Origin: Porphyromonas sp. oral taxon 275
Lineage (GTDB): Bacteria; Bacteroidota; Bacteroidia; Bacteroidales; Porphyromonadaceae
DNA: 64,000 nucleotides
Direction: 5' to 3'
Assembly (NCBI RefSeq): GCF_018127745.1
Contig: NZ_CP072333.1
Coordinates: 310,001-374,000, forward strand
The position numbers and the translations under genes were made by a program. The notes under the pieces were generated by a model. The model was not told the DNA's origin. It did not search any database and worked only from the letters and a program-made list of their open reading frames with translations. This document shows positions 55,769-64,000 of this stretch, piece after piece (position 1 is the first letter of the stretch; every line of letters begins with the position of its first letter).

Positions 55769-56713
55769 ATGAAAAACATCCTGATTATCGGCTCTACGGG
55801 GCAGATAGGTACGGAGCTAGCCCTCACCCTACGCAAACACTATCCCACCGTTGTCGTCGGCTACATCCCCTCAGCACCCCCTCATGGCGAGCTGCTCGAG
55901 ACCGGGCCTAGCGAAGTCGTAGACATCACCAACGCCGCGCAGATCGCCGAGGTCGTGCGCCGCTACAAGATCGACACCATCTACAACCTGGCCGCACTGC
56001 TGAGCGCTGTGGCCGAGGCCAAGCCCCAGCTGGCATGGAAGATCGGCCTCGGAGGCCTCTTCAACGTGCTGGAGGTCGCCCGCGAGGAAGGCTGCGCTGT
56101 CTTCACCCCGAGCTCCATCGGCTCCTTTGGCCCCGAGACCCCGCGCGACATGACGCCCCAGGACACCATCCAGCGCCCCAAGACCATGTACGGGGTGACC
56201 AAGGTGTCAGGTGAGCTGCTCAGCGACTACTACCACAAGCGCTTCGGCGTCGATACGCGCTCGGTACGCTTCCCAGGGCTGATCTCCAATGTAGCGCCTC
56301 CAGGGGGCGGCACGACGGACTACGCCGTAGATATTTACTACGCTGCCGTGCGTGAGGGTAAGTTTGCCTGCCCGCTCAAGCCCGGTACCTACATGGATAT
56401 GATGTACATGCCCGATGCCCTGCGTGCCTGCATGGAGCTGATGGAGGCGGACCCCAGCCGCCTGCTGCACCGCAATTCCTTCAACATCACGGCCATGAGC
56501 TTCGACCCCGAGGGTATCGCTGCCTCGATCCGCGAGCTCATCCCCAGCTTCGAGCTGCACTACGAGCTCGATCCACTGCGTCAGGGCATCGCTGACTCCT
56601 GGCCCAACTCCCTAGACGATAGCTGCGCGCGCAGCGAGTGGGACTGGAAGCCCCAGTACGACCTGCCGGCCATGACGCGCGATATGATCGAGACGATCCG
56701 CCGCAAGGGCTAG
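55769..56713 (+). CDS. SDR-family L-threonine 3-dehydrogenase
   Basis: The 314-residue protein is an extended short-chain dehydrogenase. NAD-binding GSTGQIG starts at residue 8 and the catalytic Tyr141/Lys145 pair lies in TMYGVTKVSGE. The blocks AALLSAVAEAKPQLAW, SIGSFGPETPRD, RFPGLIS, GGGTTDYAVDIYY and MDMMYMPDALRA are characteristic of the SDR-type threonine dehydrogenases of Bacteroidetes (family knowledge). The reaction would be L-threonine to 2-amino-3-ketobutyrate. The usual partner, glycine C-acetyltransferase (kbl), is not adjacent. A general nucleotide-sugar epimerase is a weaker alternative. Confidence 0.85.
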   Translation: MKNILIIGSTGQIGTELALTLRKHYPTVVVGYIPSAPPHGELLETGPSEVVDITNAAQIAEVVRRYKIDTIYNLAALLSAVAEAKPQLAWKIGLGGLFNVLEVAREEGCAVFTPSSIGSFGPETPRDMTPQDTIQRPKTMYGVTKVSGELLSDYYHKRFGVDTRSVRFPGLISNVAPPGGGTTDYAVDIYYAAVREGKFACPLKPGTYMDMMYMPDALRACMELMEADPSRLLHRNSFNITAMSFDPEGIAASIRELIPSFELHYELDPLRQGIADSWPNSLDDSCARSEWDWKPQYDLPAMTRDMIETIRRKG

Positions 56714-56739
56714 CCCCCTCACGGACCCGAGATATAAGG

Positions 56740-56776
56740 AGAGCGCCCGACTGCTATGCTAGCAGTCGGGCGCTCT
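56740..56776. terminator. bidirectional terminator between the threonine dehydrogenase gene and recO
   Basis: A 16-bp perfect stem (AGAGCGCCCGACTGCT with AGCAGTCGGGCGCTCT) has a 5-base loop. It is flanked by ATTTGT on the plus side and CCTTATATC on the other. Confidence 0.88.
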
Positions 56777-56800
56777 ATTTGTATGCCTTGCTCTGGGGGC

Positions 56801-57562
56801 TCAGTCCTCATCTACGGGGATCGGGGCCGGCGGAGGGCTCGTGGTGGCGAGCTGCCGCAGGATGGGTAGGCACTTCAGCGGGGGAAAGTGGTGCAGGTGC
56901 AGGCGGTAGTAGTCCAGCAGCAGGTCGAGGATGCGGGCGCGCTGCAGCCTATTGAGCGGGTAGCCATACAAGCGCTCGTAGCTCATCCGAAGCAGAGCAG
57001 GCACGGCCGCGTACTCCTCGGGGCTGAGGCGATAGGCGCCTGGGCTAGGGACGAAGCGCAGCTCCGAGAGGTCGAAGAAGCGCCCTAGGCAAGGCTCCTC
57101 CGGCAGCTCGGGCGTGAGGCCGAAGTACTCCAGCAGCTGGATGAGGAAGCTGAGGTGGAAGTTCGCCACGCCTTGCTCCAGCCCTTCCCAGAGCTGCAGC
57201 GAGTGGCTGATGAAGTGGTAGAGCTCGGGCTCGGGGCTCGGGGTGCGGAGGATGCGGTAGAGGAACTCGCTGAGGAAGATGGCCTGTGCGCCCTTGGCAG
57301 GGTGCGTCTGTAGGCTGTGGTGGAGGCAGAGGCCACGGGCTTCCTGGATCTTGTAGAGCTCGCCGCGGCTTTGCTTCTTGAGGATCAGCTCTACCTCTGC
57401 CAGCGGGCGCAGTAGCTCCCGTATGGGCTGCCGACGCTGGCGCCGCTCGGGTACGAGGACGCCTACAGCCCCTGCCTCGCGTGTGTAGAGCTGGTAGATG
57501 CTGTAGCTGTCGCTGTAGCGCGTGCGGTGGAGGACGATGGCGGGAGTGCTGAGGGCCTGCAT
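56801..57562 (-). CDS. recO: DNA repair protein RecO
   Basis: The 253-residue protein anneals DNA and loads RecA in the RecFOR pathway. The N-terminal OB fold (STPAIVLHRTRYSDSYSIYQLYTREAGAVGVLV) and the helical domain (LSEFLYRILR, HFISHSLQLWE, LIQLLEYFGLTPELP) match the Bacteroidetes form, which lacks an obvious zinc site, as here. The C-terminal tail is Pro-rich. It stands alone between a terminator and a 23-bp tandem repeat. Confidence 0.92.
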   Translation of the reverse strand: MQALSTPAIVLHRTRYSDSYSIYQLYTREAGAVGVLVPERRQRRQPIRELLRPLAEVELILKKQSRGELYKIQEARGLCLHHSLQTHPAKGAQAIFLSEFLYRILRTPSPEPELYHFISHSLQLWEGLEQGVANFHLSFLIQLLEYFGLTPELPEEPCLGRFFDLSELRFVPSPGAYRLSPEEYAAVPALLRMSYERLYGYPLNRLQRARILDLLLDYYRLHLHHFPPLKCLPILRQLATTSPPPAPIPVDED

Positions 57563-57589
57563 GAGCGGAGCCTAGTGAGCGGCGTGAAG

Positions 57590-57681
57590 GAGTGTTGAGG
57601 AGCTGCCTTAATGAGTGCTGAGGCGCTGCCTTGATGAGTGCTGAGAAGCTACCTTAATAAGTACTTGGGGCGGCTGCGAAG
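57590..57681. repeat. 23-bp tandem repeat, four units
   Basis: Units start at 57590, 57613, 57636 and 57659. The consensus is GAGTGCTGAGG-GCTGCCTTAAT; the fourth is degenerate. It lies just upstream of recO. Confidence 0.75.
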
Positions 57682-57691
57682 GACTAGAAAT

Positions 57692-57748
57692 GACGAAGCC
57701 CCTACCGCTGGCAGCCCGCGTGGGGCTAACCAGGAGTAGGGGCTCGTC
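57692..57748 (-). terminator. terminator of the ruvX-def operon
   Basis: GACGAAGCCCCTAC pairs with GTAGGGGCTCGTC (one bulge). On the minus strand it is followed by ATTTCTAGTCCTT. It lies 37 bp after the last stop codon of the operon. Confidence 0.65.
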
Positions 57749-57784
57749 GCTAGAGGGATCGTCTCGGATCGCTAAGCTAGGCGC

Positions 57785-58639
57785 TTAGTCTACCTGGACG
57801 ACGAGGATCTTCGAGTTGCTCCAGAAGGCCTCGCTATTCTTGATGTGGAGGACGAGTTGCTTGTCACTGCCGGGCAGGAGCTCGTAGGAGCTAGCGGGGT
57901 GCACGGTCAGGAGGCGGGCCTTGCGGCTGTAGAGCGGCAGCTGCGAGAGGTCGCGGCGGTCGGTCTTCGTGAAGTAGCTCATATTAGCCTGCTCGGTGGC
58001 TACGCGGCCGCCCTGTAGGATCTTCATGTCCTTGAGGTCGCCCTTGGTACCGATGCAGTAGCGTACGGTGTTGAGCTCCTTGTCCTGGCTCGCCAGAGCC
58101 GCTGCCTGCTGTGCGGTAGCTGCGTTGAGGCGATCGACGTCACTCATGCGCTGCGTGAGCATGGAGTCCAGCAGACCGATGGCGAGGTTCTTACGCTCGA
58201 GCTCCTCGGTGAGGGTCTGCACGCGCTGCTTCTGCACCTCGAGCTCCTTGCGGAGCGCCGCGATGGTGGCCTGCAGGCGACGGTTCTGTCCGCCGCTCTT
58301 CTCGAGCTTCTCGGTCAGGGCATTGATGGCGTCGTTGCTGGCGCGGAGCTTGTCGTTGATCAGGAGCATATTGTCCTTGATGCGATCGCGCTCCGAGCGG
58401 CGGATGTCGCCCTTCATGGGGTTGACGTTGATCATCCCCTCGACCGAGGAGATCTCCTGGAAGTTGGTCAGGACGCTTGCCACGAGGGAGTCAGTCTCGT
58501 GGAGCTCGGACTCGTAGTTCTGGTTGACGATGGCGAGCGAGTCGTACTGAGCCTTCAGTGTCTTATACTCACTCGAGTTCGTCGAGCAGGATGCTAGGCC
58601 CAGTGAAAGTAGGCCAGCAAAGATCAGGATCTTCTTCAT
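57785..58639 (-). CDS. coiled-coil lipoprotein
   Basis: The 284-residue protein has a lipobox ending in LASC (Cys18). Residues 25-190 are almost wholly heptad-like helix (YKTLKAQYDSLAIVNQNYES, KLEKSGGQNRRLQATIAALR, KELEVQKQRVQTLTEELERK). A small beta-rich C-terminal domain follows (VRYCIGTKGDLKDMKIL to SKILVVQVD). Similar Bacteroidetes lipoproteins have been annotated as Cbp1-like collagen-binding adhesins (from memory; uncertain). It is the last gene of a five-gene operon, 14 bp after rsmI. Confidence 0.75.
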   Translation of the reverse strand: MKKILIFAGLLSLGLASCSTNSSEYKTLKAQYDSLAIVNQNYESELHETDSLVASVLTNFQEISSVEGMINVNPMKGDIRRSERDRIKDNMLLINDKLRASNDAINALTEKLEKSGGQNRRLQATIAALRKELEVQKQRVQTLTEELERKNLAIGLLDSMLTQRMSDVDRLNAATAQQAAALASQDKELNTVRYCIGTKGDLKDMKILQGGRVATEQANMSYFTKTDRRDLSQLPLYSRKARLLTVHPASSYELLPGSDKQLVLHIKNSEAFWSNSKILVVQVD

Positions 58640-58653
58640 ACACGTGAGATTAT

Positions 58654-59421
58654 TTACTTATTCCACTTTTTAGAGCGCCGTAGTCGCTTGCGCTCCTCTT
58701 CGCTGAGTGGCTTGCTGTCGTCTATTGGGGGCTCCTTTTCACCCTCAAATGTACTATTTCTTCCGATAATAAGCACAAACTCCCCCCGCGGCTCGTGCTG
58801 GGTGAAGTGCTGGATGAGCTCCGCGAGGGTGCCGCGTACCGCCTCTTCGTAGAGCTTGGTGAGCTCCCGCACGGCCGCCACCTGCGTGTCGGCGGCGAAG
58901 TGCTCGGCCAGCTGCTCGAGGGTCTTGAGGAGGCGGTGAGGGGACTCGTAGAGGATCATCGTGTGGTCGCGCTGGGCGAGCTCACGGAGCTTGGTCTGCC
59001 GCCCCTTCTTGGCGGGGAGGAAGCCCTCGAAGCTGAAGCGATCGGAGGGCAAGCCCGAGATGACGAGCGCGGGGACGAAGGCCGTAGCCCCTGGGAGGCA
59101 CTCGACCTCGATGCTACGCTCCAGGCAGGCACGCACTAGGAGGTAGCCGGGGTCGGAGATGGCGGGGGTGCCCGCGTCGGTGATGAGGGCTACCTCGCCC
59201 TCCTGCTCGATGCGGTCGCAGAGGCGCTCCAGGGCCTGATGCTCATTGTACTTGTGGTAGCTCTGCATCGGGCACTTGATCTCGTAGTGCTGTAGGAGTA
59301 GCCCCGAGGTGCGCGTATCCTCGGCGAGGATGAGCGGGACGCTGCGCAGCACCTTGAGGGCGCGTAGGGTGATGTCCTCGAGGTTGCCTATAGGGGTGGG
59401 CACTAGGATGAGCTTGGGCAT
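58654..59421 (-). CDS. rsmI: 16S rRNA (cytidine-2'-O)-methyltransferase RsmI
   Basis: The 255-residue SAM-dependent enzyme methylates C1402 of 16S rRNA. Diagnostic blocks are LILVPTPIGNLEDITLRALKVL, LAEDTRTSGLLLQHY, LITDAGTPAISDPGYLLVR and LPSDRFSFEGFLPAKKGRQ. The C-terminal tail is basic (RKRLRRSKKWNK). It is 10 bp downstream of the TPR gene. Confidence 0.96.
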   Translation of the reverse strand: MPKLILVPTPIGNLEDITLRALKVLRSVPLILAEDTRTSGLLLQHYEIKCPMQSYHKYNEHQALERLCDRIEQEGEVALITDAGTPAISDPGYLLVRACLERSIEVECLPGATAFVPALVISGLPSDRFSFEGFLPAKKGRQTKLRELAQRDHTMILYESPHRLLKTLEQLAEHFAADTQVAAVRELTKLYEEAVRGTLAELIQHFTQHEPRGEFVLIIGRNSTFEGEKEPPIDDSKPLSEEERKRLRRSKKWNK

Positions 59422-59431
59422 AGGGCGGGGC

Positions 59432-61504
59432 TTATTGGTTCATGCGCTTGATGATGCTGTAGGCCTCGTAGAGCCCGAGCTCGCCTGCACGGCTGAGGTC
59501 ACGCGTCCCCTCGGCGACCTTACCCTGAGCGTAGTAGAGGAGGCCGCGGTTGAAGTAGGCCTCAGCGAAGCTCGCGCTGAGCTCTATGGCCTTGTTGTAG
59601 TCCTCGAGGGCGCGGGTCTGCTCCCCTGAGCGCAGGTAGAGGTTGGCCCTATTATAGTAGCCGTAGGCGAAGCCTGGGGCGAGCTGTAGGAGCTGGTTGA
59701 GGTCGAGCAGCGGCGGGTGCTCCAGCAGGGCGCTGGGGCGGCGTGGGGCACTCGGCACGGTGATCGGCTGTCCACCGACGGTAGCTGCCGAGCGGATGAG
59801 CTGCTGCTCGGTGCTCGTGCTGGGCTCGGCCTGACGGCTCTGCAGCGCCTGCGAGCGGCGCACGGAGGCTGCGGCACGCGCTAGGTATGCTATAGAAAGT
59901 TTGGGGTCGATACTCAGGGCGCGGGTGAAGTCTAGGATCGCCTGGTCGAGGTCCTGAAGCAGGGCGTAGTCGATGCCTCGGCGTAGGTAGAGCTCGGCCT
60001 GATCCTCGCCGAGCTCCGAGAGCTGACGGATGTCGGCGTGCAGCGCCTGGATCTGCTTCTCGCCGAGCTGTAGGCTGCGCTCCTCGAGGAGGATGCGTGG
60101 GGCGCGGCGGTCGCGCTGCCTGAGGCGGCTATTGAGCTGGTCGAGGAGGCTGGAGTAGAAGACGCGGCTCTGGTTGCCATCCTTATCCACCTCGGTGAAG
60201 TAGCTGAGGTGCACGTCCTGCTTGGGCTGCAGCTGCTGCTCTACGTCCTGCACGCGGCCGCGCAGCTGACTGCTGTAGCTGGGGCGCTCGGCGCCCGTCT
60301 CGGGCTTGGTCTCGACGAGGAGGCCATACTTCTCGATCGCCTCGTCGGTCTCGCTACGGGTCTTGCTGGGCTTGCTGTTGGTCTTGGCCTGCTGCGTGGC
60401 CTGCTTGCGGTAGCGGGCGTTGTTGCTTAGGTCGAAGACGTGCAGCTGGTCCTGCGTGGCGCCCTTCGTATCCCCGAGACGCTGCCTGAGGGCAGCACGC
60501 GCTACGAAGCCCTCGGAGAAGATGGGGTAGACGCGGAGTACCTCATTGAGGTCGCTGAGGGCGGCACGCAGACGGCCCACGCGCTCGAGGAGCAGGGCGC
60601 GGTTGTAGCGTGCGATGTGGTTCTTCGGCTCGAGCTGGAGCAGCTTGTCCCAGTCGGTGATCGCCAGGCTGTATTCGCCGACCTGCATGCGCAGCAGGGC
60701 GCGGTTATTCAGCGCCGCACGCTCCGAGGGGCTGAGGCGTAGGGCCTCGCTGTAGTCCTCCATAGCGCCCCGCAGGTCATTCTGGTGGTAGCGCATGATG
60801 GCCCTATTGACATAGAGGCTAGCAGAGGCGCTTCCCCGACCGATGACGTAGTCTAGGTCACGGATGCTGGAGCTGTAGTCCTGGCGGGCTGCGGCGATCT
60901 GGGCGCGCAGCAGGTAGGCAGGGCTGTAGGCGCTGTCGAGCTCCAGGAGCTGCCCGAGGCGCTGCTGTGCCAATAGCGTGTCCTGCCGCTCTAGGGCGGA
61001 CTGCGCTAGGAAGCGGTAGGCCTCGCGGCTCTTGGGGGCGAAGCGCAGCATCTGATAGGCGGCGCTGTCGGCCTCCTGGTACTTCTTCTCCTCCAGCAGC
61101 GCCAGCGTGAGGTTGTGGTGCATGCCCTGGTCGGCGGGGGAGAGGCTCAGCCCCTGACGGAAGTCCTTCGTCGCCGCTGGGTAGTCCTTGCTCGCCAGGT
61201 GTGCGATCCCTCGGATGAGGTAGGCTCGGCTCAGAAGGGGGTTACGCTCTAGCGCTAGGCTGGCATCGGCTGAGGCCCCAGCGTAGTCGTCGAGGCTGAT
61301 CTTGGCGATGGAGCGGTAGAGGTAGGGCTCAGCCATCCAGGGGCGTAGGCCGATGACCTGGTTGAAGTAGCCCATCGAGACGATGTAGTCCTTGAAGTAG
61401 ATCGCATTGCGCCCTATGTTCAAGACCTGATCCACATCGATCTGGGCGCGGAGCAGGCTGCTCGCACCGAGGAGGGCTAGGGCTAGAAGTAGGGGCTTAC
61501 GCAT
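59432..61504 (-). CDS. TPR protein with signal peptide
   Basis: The 690-residue protein has a signal peptide (LLGASSLLRAQ), then two runs of TPRs (about residues 25-340 and 480-690) separated by a polar linker (KQATQQAKTNSKPSKTRSET and following). Canonical repeat text includes AYLIRGIAHLASKDYPAATKDF and YYNRANLYLRSGEQTRALEDY. Function unknown; it is in an operon with def and rsmI, which is likely a positional and not a functional link. Confidence 0.85.
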   Translation of the reverse strand: MRKPLLLALALLGASSLLRAQIDVDQVLNIGRNAIYFKDYIVSMGYFNQVIGLRPWMAEPYLYRSIAKISLDDYAGASADASLALERNPLLSRAYLIRGIAHLASKDYPAATKDFRQGLSLSPADQGMHHNLTLALLEEKKYQEADSAAYQMLRFAPKSREAYRFLAQSALERQDTLLAQQRLGQLLELDSAYSPAYLLRAQIAAARQDYSSSIRDLDYVIGRGSASASLYVNRAIMRYHQNDLRGAMEDYSEALRLSPSERAALNNRALLRMQVGEYSLAITDWDKLLQLEPKNHIARYNRALLLERVGRLRAALSDLNEVLRVYPIFSEGFVARAALRQRLGDTKGATQDQLHVFDLSNNARYRKQATQQAKTNSKPSKTRSETDEAIEKYGLLVETKPETGAERPSYSSQLRGRVQDVEQQLQPKQDVHLSYFTEVDKDGNQSRVFYSSLLDQLNSRLRQRDRRAPRILLEERSLQLGEKQIQALHADIRQLSELGEDQAELYLRRGIDYALLQDLDQAILDFTRALSIDPKLSIAYLARAAASVRRSQALQSRQAEPSTSTEQQLIRSAATVGGQPITVPSAPRRPSALLEHPPLLDLNQLLQLAPGFAYGYYNRANLYLRSGEQTRALEDYNKAIELSASFAEAYFNRGLLYYAQGKVAEGTRDLSRAGELGLYEAYSIIKRMNQ

Positions 61505-61537
61505 GGAGGCAGCGGGGCTAAGGGGGTGAGGCGGGGC

Positions 61538-62104
61538 TTACTTACGCTTCTGAGGGGCAGTGACGGTGCGGTAGTGTGCACTCACCTTACCCTTCTGTAG
61601 GTTGGTCAGCTTGCCCTTGATGAGCTGGCGGCGGATGGCGGCGATCTTGTCCGTGAAGAGCACGCCCTCGATGTGGTCGTACTCGTGCTGGATGACGCGG
61701 GCAGCGAAGCCGGAGTAGGTCTCGCGGTGTGGCTCGAAGTTCGCATCCACGTACTCGATGGTGATCGTGGCCGGGCGGGTGACGCGCTCGTGGATGCCTG
61801 GGATGCTGAGGCAGCCCTCATCCTCGGCCAGCGTCTCCTCGCTGCTCTCTACGATACGAGCATTGATGAAGGTCTGCTTGAGCCCCTTGCACTCGGGGTA
61901 GCTCTCGGCCATGGGATCGGCGTCGATGACGAAGAGGCGAATGGCGCGCCCGATCTGAGGCGCCGCTAGCCCGATGCCATCGGAGAAGTACATAGTCTCC
62001 CACATGTCCTCGAGGAGCTGCTGTAGGCCCACATAGTCGGGGCTGATGTCGGCGCCGACCTCGCGTAGGACGGGGTGACCGTAGATATAAATAGGTAGTT
62101 TCAT
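61538..62104 (-). CDS. def: peptide deformylase
   Basis: The 188-residue metalloenzyme removes formyl from nascent chains. All three motifs are present: [13 protein letters not shown] (metal Cys) and QHEYDH (metal His pair with catalytic Glu). Length is normal. It is second in the operon, 48 bp after ruvX. Confidence 0.97.
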   Translation of the reverse strand: MKLPIYIYGHPVLREVGADISPDYVGLQQLLEDMWETMYFSDGIGLAAPQIGRAIRLFVIDADPMAESYPECKGLKQTFINARIVESSEETLAEDEGCLSIPGIHERVTRPATITIEYVDANFEPHRETYSGFAARVIQHEYDHIEGVLFTDKIAAIRRQLIKGKLTNLQKGKVSAHYRTVTAPQKRK

Positions 62105-62152
62105 AGCGAGTCAATATCTGCTCTGTATAATCTAACGTATGGGATCCCTATC

Positions 62153-62593
62153 CTAGGGTAGCTGTATGGGCCCGAGGCCATCGCGCTGCTCGAGGTAGCT
62201 CTGCAGGATGATGACGGCGCTGACCTCGTCGACGAGCCCCTTGTCCTGCTGGCGGCGCATCTTGCCTATGCCTGCCTCGCGTATGGTACGCTGCGCTAGG
62301 ACCGAGGTGAAGCGCTCGTCCTGATAGACGATCTTGAGCTGGGGCTGTGCCTGCTGCAGGCGGGTGACGAAGGGGCGGATGTATTTCATCGATTCGGACT
62401 CCTGACCCTGCATCTGGCGGGGGTAGCCCATCACGAGTAGATCCACGGGCTCGCGGCTGAGGTAGTCGGCGAGCCAGTCCAGTAGCTGGTGTGTGGGTAT
62501 CGTCCCCAGCCCGCCTGGTACGAGCTGTAGGGTGTCGGTAGCCGCTACGCCGCAGCGCTTGCGTCCGAAATCAATAGCTAATATCCTTCCCAT
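62153..62593 (-). CDS. ruvX: YqgF/RuvX family Holliday-junction nuclease fold protein
   Basis: The 146-residue RNase H-like protein begins GRILAIDFGRKRCGVAATD, with later DLLVMGYPRQMQGQESE, YQDERFTSVLAQRTI and LVDEVSAVIILQSYLE acidic motifs. Members process the 5' end of pre-16S rRNA or resolve Holliday junctions. I chose ATG 62593; the open frame extends 35 codons more but crosses the -7 box and is Arg-rich. It heads the operon ruvX-def-TPR-rsmI-lipoprotein. Confidence 0.92.
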   Translation of the reverse strand: MGRILAIDFGRKRCGVAATDTLQLVPGGLGTIPTHQLLDWLADYLSREPVDLLVMGYPRQMQGQESESMKYIRPFVTRLQQAQPQLKIVYQDERFTSVLAQRTIREAGIGKMRRQQDKGLVDEVSAVIILQSYLEQRDGLGPIQLP

Positions 62594-62604
62594 AGTTGTA
62601 GACA

Positions 62605-62612
62605 CAAAGATA
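62605..62612 (-). promoter_or_regulatory. candidate -7 box (TATCTTTG) for the ruvX operon
   Basis: It is an exact TAnnTTTG match on the minus strand, 11 bp before the chosen start. Transcription would therefore begin within a few bases of the ATG, giving a nearly leaderless message. Confidence 0.5.
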
Positions 62613-62665
62613 CAAAAGCTAGGGGGATCGCCTGCCGCGCGCCTCGGGCTTCGTCCCCAGCGCCT

Positions 62666-62989
62666 CCCAAGGCTGCCCGCCCTCGTCCTCCGCCTCACAC
62701 GCCTATAGTCTAAGGACGTCCCCTCGTGCGTGTCCTATGAAATGGCGAAGTGTGCCGCTGCGGTCTCACGACCGCTTTGAGGGTCGCCCCTGTAGGGCTC
62801 TGTCCTTTTGTCTGTAGTTTACCCAGGGTTTGGTCGCCCTTACAGGGCTGCGCACCCTGGGCTTTGAGGGGGTTGCCCCTTTAGGGGCTTTGCTCCTCCT
62901 CTTGGCGCATAGCCTCCTAAGTGTCTCCCTTCCGCTGCGTCATACCCTTAGTTCATGCTAGAGAAGTCCTCTCTTATCGCTAAGCTATG
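62666..62989 (+). repeat. large intergenic repeat, copy 1
   Basis: About 324 bp recur at 63025-63349 with only a few substitutions. The core contains nested inverted repeats: ACCCAGGGT ... ACCCTGGGC around CGCCCTTACAGGGCTGCG. No conserved reading frame is seen. Confidence 0.9.
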
Positions 62990-63024
62990 TTCTATCTAGC
63001 TCTCGAGCTTAGTCTGCATGCCAG

Positions 63025-63349
63025 CCCAAGGCTGCCCGCCCTCGTCCTCCGCCTCGCACGCCTATAGTCTAAGGACGTCCCCCTTGCGTGTGTCCTATGA
63101 AATGGCGAAGTATGCCGCTGCGGCCTCACGACCGCTTTGAGGGTCGCCCCTGTAGGGCTCTGTCCTTTTGTCTGTAGTTTACCCAGGGTTTGGTCGCCCT
63201 TACAGGGCTGCGCACCCTGGGCTTTGAGGGGGTCGCCCCTCTAGGGGCTTTGCTCCTCCGCTTGGCACATAGCCTCCTAAGTGTCTCCCTTCCGCTGCGT
63301 GATACCCTTAGTTTATGCTAGAGAAGTCCTCTCTTATCGCTAAGCTATG
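63025..63349 (+). repeat. large intergenic repeat, copy 2 (direct)
   Basis: It is a direct repeat of 62666-62989, offset about 359 bp, with the same internal hairpins. Confidence 0.9.
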
Positions 63350-63360
63350 CCTCACCTTGT

Positions 63361-63628
63361 TCCATAGTTTGCGCCTATAGAGTGTCTTTGGCGTCTATTT
63401 TCTTGCTCTCTTCACGCCCTCCTCGTAACACCTACAGCTTTGCTGCCTTCGGCTTAGCTTTGTTCTTGGTAAGGGATAGGCGGAGGTGCAAGCCCCAGCG
63501 GGGCGACCCCTTCAAAGCCCAGGGTGCGCAGCCCTGTAAGGGCGACCAAACCCTGGGTAAGGTGGAGGCAATAAGGATAGAGCCCTACAGGGACGCCCCC
63601 CCAAACAACTAAGGATGGTCAGTGCTAT
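63361..63628 (-). repeat. large intergenic repeat, copy 3 (inverted core)
   Basis: Its core (about 63485-63600) is the reverse complement of the core of copies 1 and 2 (GCCCAGGGTGCGCAGCCCTG and GCGACCAAACCCTGGGTAAG). The flanks differ from copies 1 and 2 but match copy 4. Confidence 0.85.
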
Positions 63629-63895
63629 TCCATAGTTCGTGCCTACAGGGTGTTTTTTGCCTCTATTTTCTTGCTCTCTTGACGTCCTCCCCGTAACACC
63701 TACAGCTTTGCTGCCTTCGGGTTAGCTTCGTTCTTGGTAAGGGATAGGCGGAGGGGCAAGCCCCAGCGGGGCGACCCCTTCAAAGCCCAGGGGTGCGTAG
63801 CCCTGCAAGGGCAACCAAACCCTGGGTAAGGTGGAGGCAATAAAGACAGAGCCCTACAGGGGCGCCCCCCCCAACGACTAAGGATGGTCAGTGCT
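63629..63895 (-). repeat. large intergenic repeat, copy 4 (inverted core)
   Basis: It is a direct repeat of 63361-63628, offset 268 bp, with a few substitutions and one-base indels. The remaining 105 bp to the window edge hold no recognisable gene. Confidence 0.85.
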
Positions 63896-64000
63896 GATGC
63901 TGGTTCGCCTTATCGGGGCGTGCTTCCGTGCTGGCTGCTACCCTTTGGTGCGCTGCACTGAGGGGCTTGCCTTCGTCCGAGGAGGCTCTGCGGGAGCTGA

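Noticed and set aside
62594..62698. 35-codon extension of ruvX
   Set aside because: It contains the TATCTTTG box and is Arg-rich; RuvX homology starts at 62593.
63382..63612. 76-codon frame inside the large repeat
   Set aside because: It is not conserved in frame between copies 3 and 4, which differ by one-base indels.

Overview
The window looks like a chromosomal stretch of a high-G+C member of the Porphyromonadaceae, most likely a Porphyromonas species (inference from gene content and signals, not from a database match). The evidence is a fused MurF/alanine racemase, a glycine-lipid acyltransferase pair (glsA/glsB), a GSCFA protein, a three-gene fumarate reductase in C-A-B order, long periplasmic TPR proteins, DUF1735 glycan-binding lipoproteins, and Bacteroidetes-type -7 boxes (TAnnTTTG) upstream of many genes. 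No tRNA, rRNA, CRISPR array, insertion sequence or phage gene was recognised.

Layout. 0-3.5 kb: end of a glycan-use locus with a GH18 lipoprotein and two DUF1735 lipoproteins (LamG and F5/8C). 3.8-8.2 kb: a solitary RelA/SpoT-type HD hydrolase, a DUF6122 membrane protein, and groES-groEL, separated by repeat-rich DNA. 8.7-17.1 kb: a tight operon valS-glsA-glsB-yraN-GSCFA-murF/alr. 17.2-26.9 kb: a GH92 mannosidase, uvrA and frdCAB. 27.5-38 kb, all on the minus strand: a lamin-tail protein, a Xer recombinase, pdxH, a nitroreductase, an AT-richer glycosyltransferase, purF, yidC and pyrG. 38-44.3 kb: a partly decayed tandem duplication carrying two copies of a lipoprotein gene, a 52-residue peptide gene and tpx, the second tpx truncated. 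44.3-55.1 kb: a seven-gene minus-strand operon (TPR-pepT-dxr-rseP-rnz-TPR-outer-membrane protein). 55.8-56.7 kb: an SDR-type threonine dehydrogenase. 56.8-62.6 kb: recO, then a five-gene operon ruvX-def-TPR-rsmI-lipoprotein. 62.6-64 kb: gene-free DNA made of four copies of a large repeat, two in each orientation.

The most notable non-genic content is two unrelated families of short tandem arrays that share a 22-bp period. Family A (five arrays of 4-5 units) has a 16-bp near-palindrome, TGAGGGATATCCCTCA or TGAGGGATATCAGTCA, with 6-bp unconserved spacers. Family B (three arrays of five units) has an AT-rich core near TTCTTATATAATATT. Four of the five family A arrays and all three family B arrays lie upstream of a gene start and read in the same direction as that gene, usually about 130-330 bp upstream of a candidate -7 box.

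The second notable feature is the 38-47 kb duplication. Fragments of pyrG, of the outer-membrane protein gene and of the 1005-residue TPR gene are stranded between the two copies. They show that about 9.2 kb, from inside pyrG to inside the TPR gene, was duplicated in tandem and then trimmed by internal deletions. The retained cassette, a lipoprotein plus a tiny acidic peptide of unknown role, is the best candidate here for an undescribed system.
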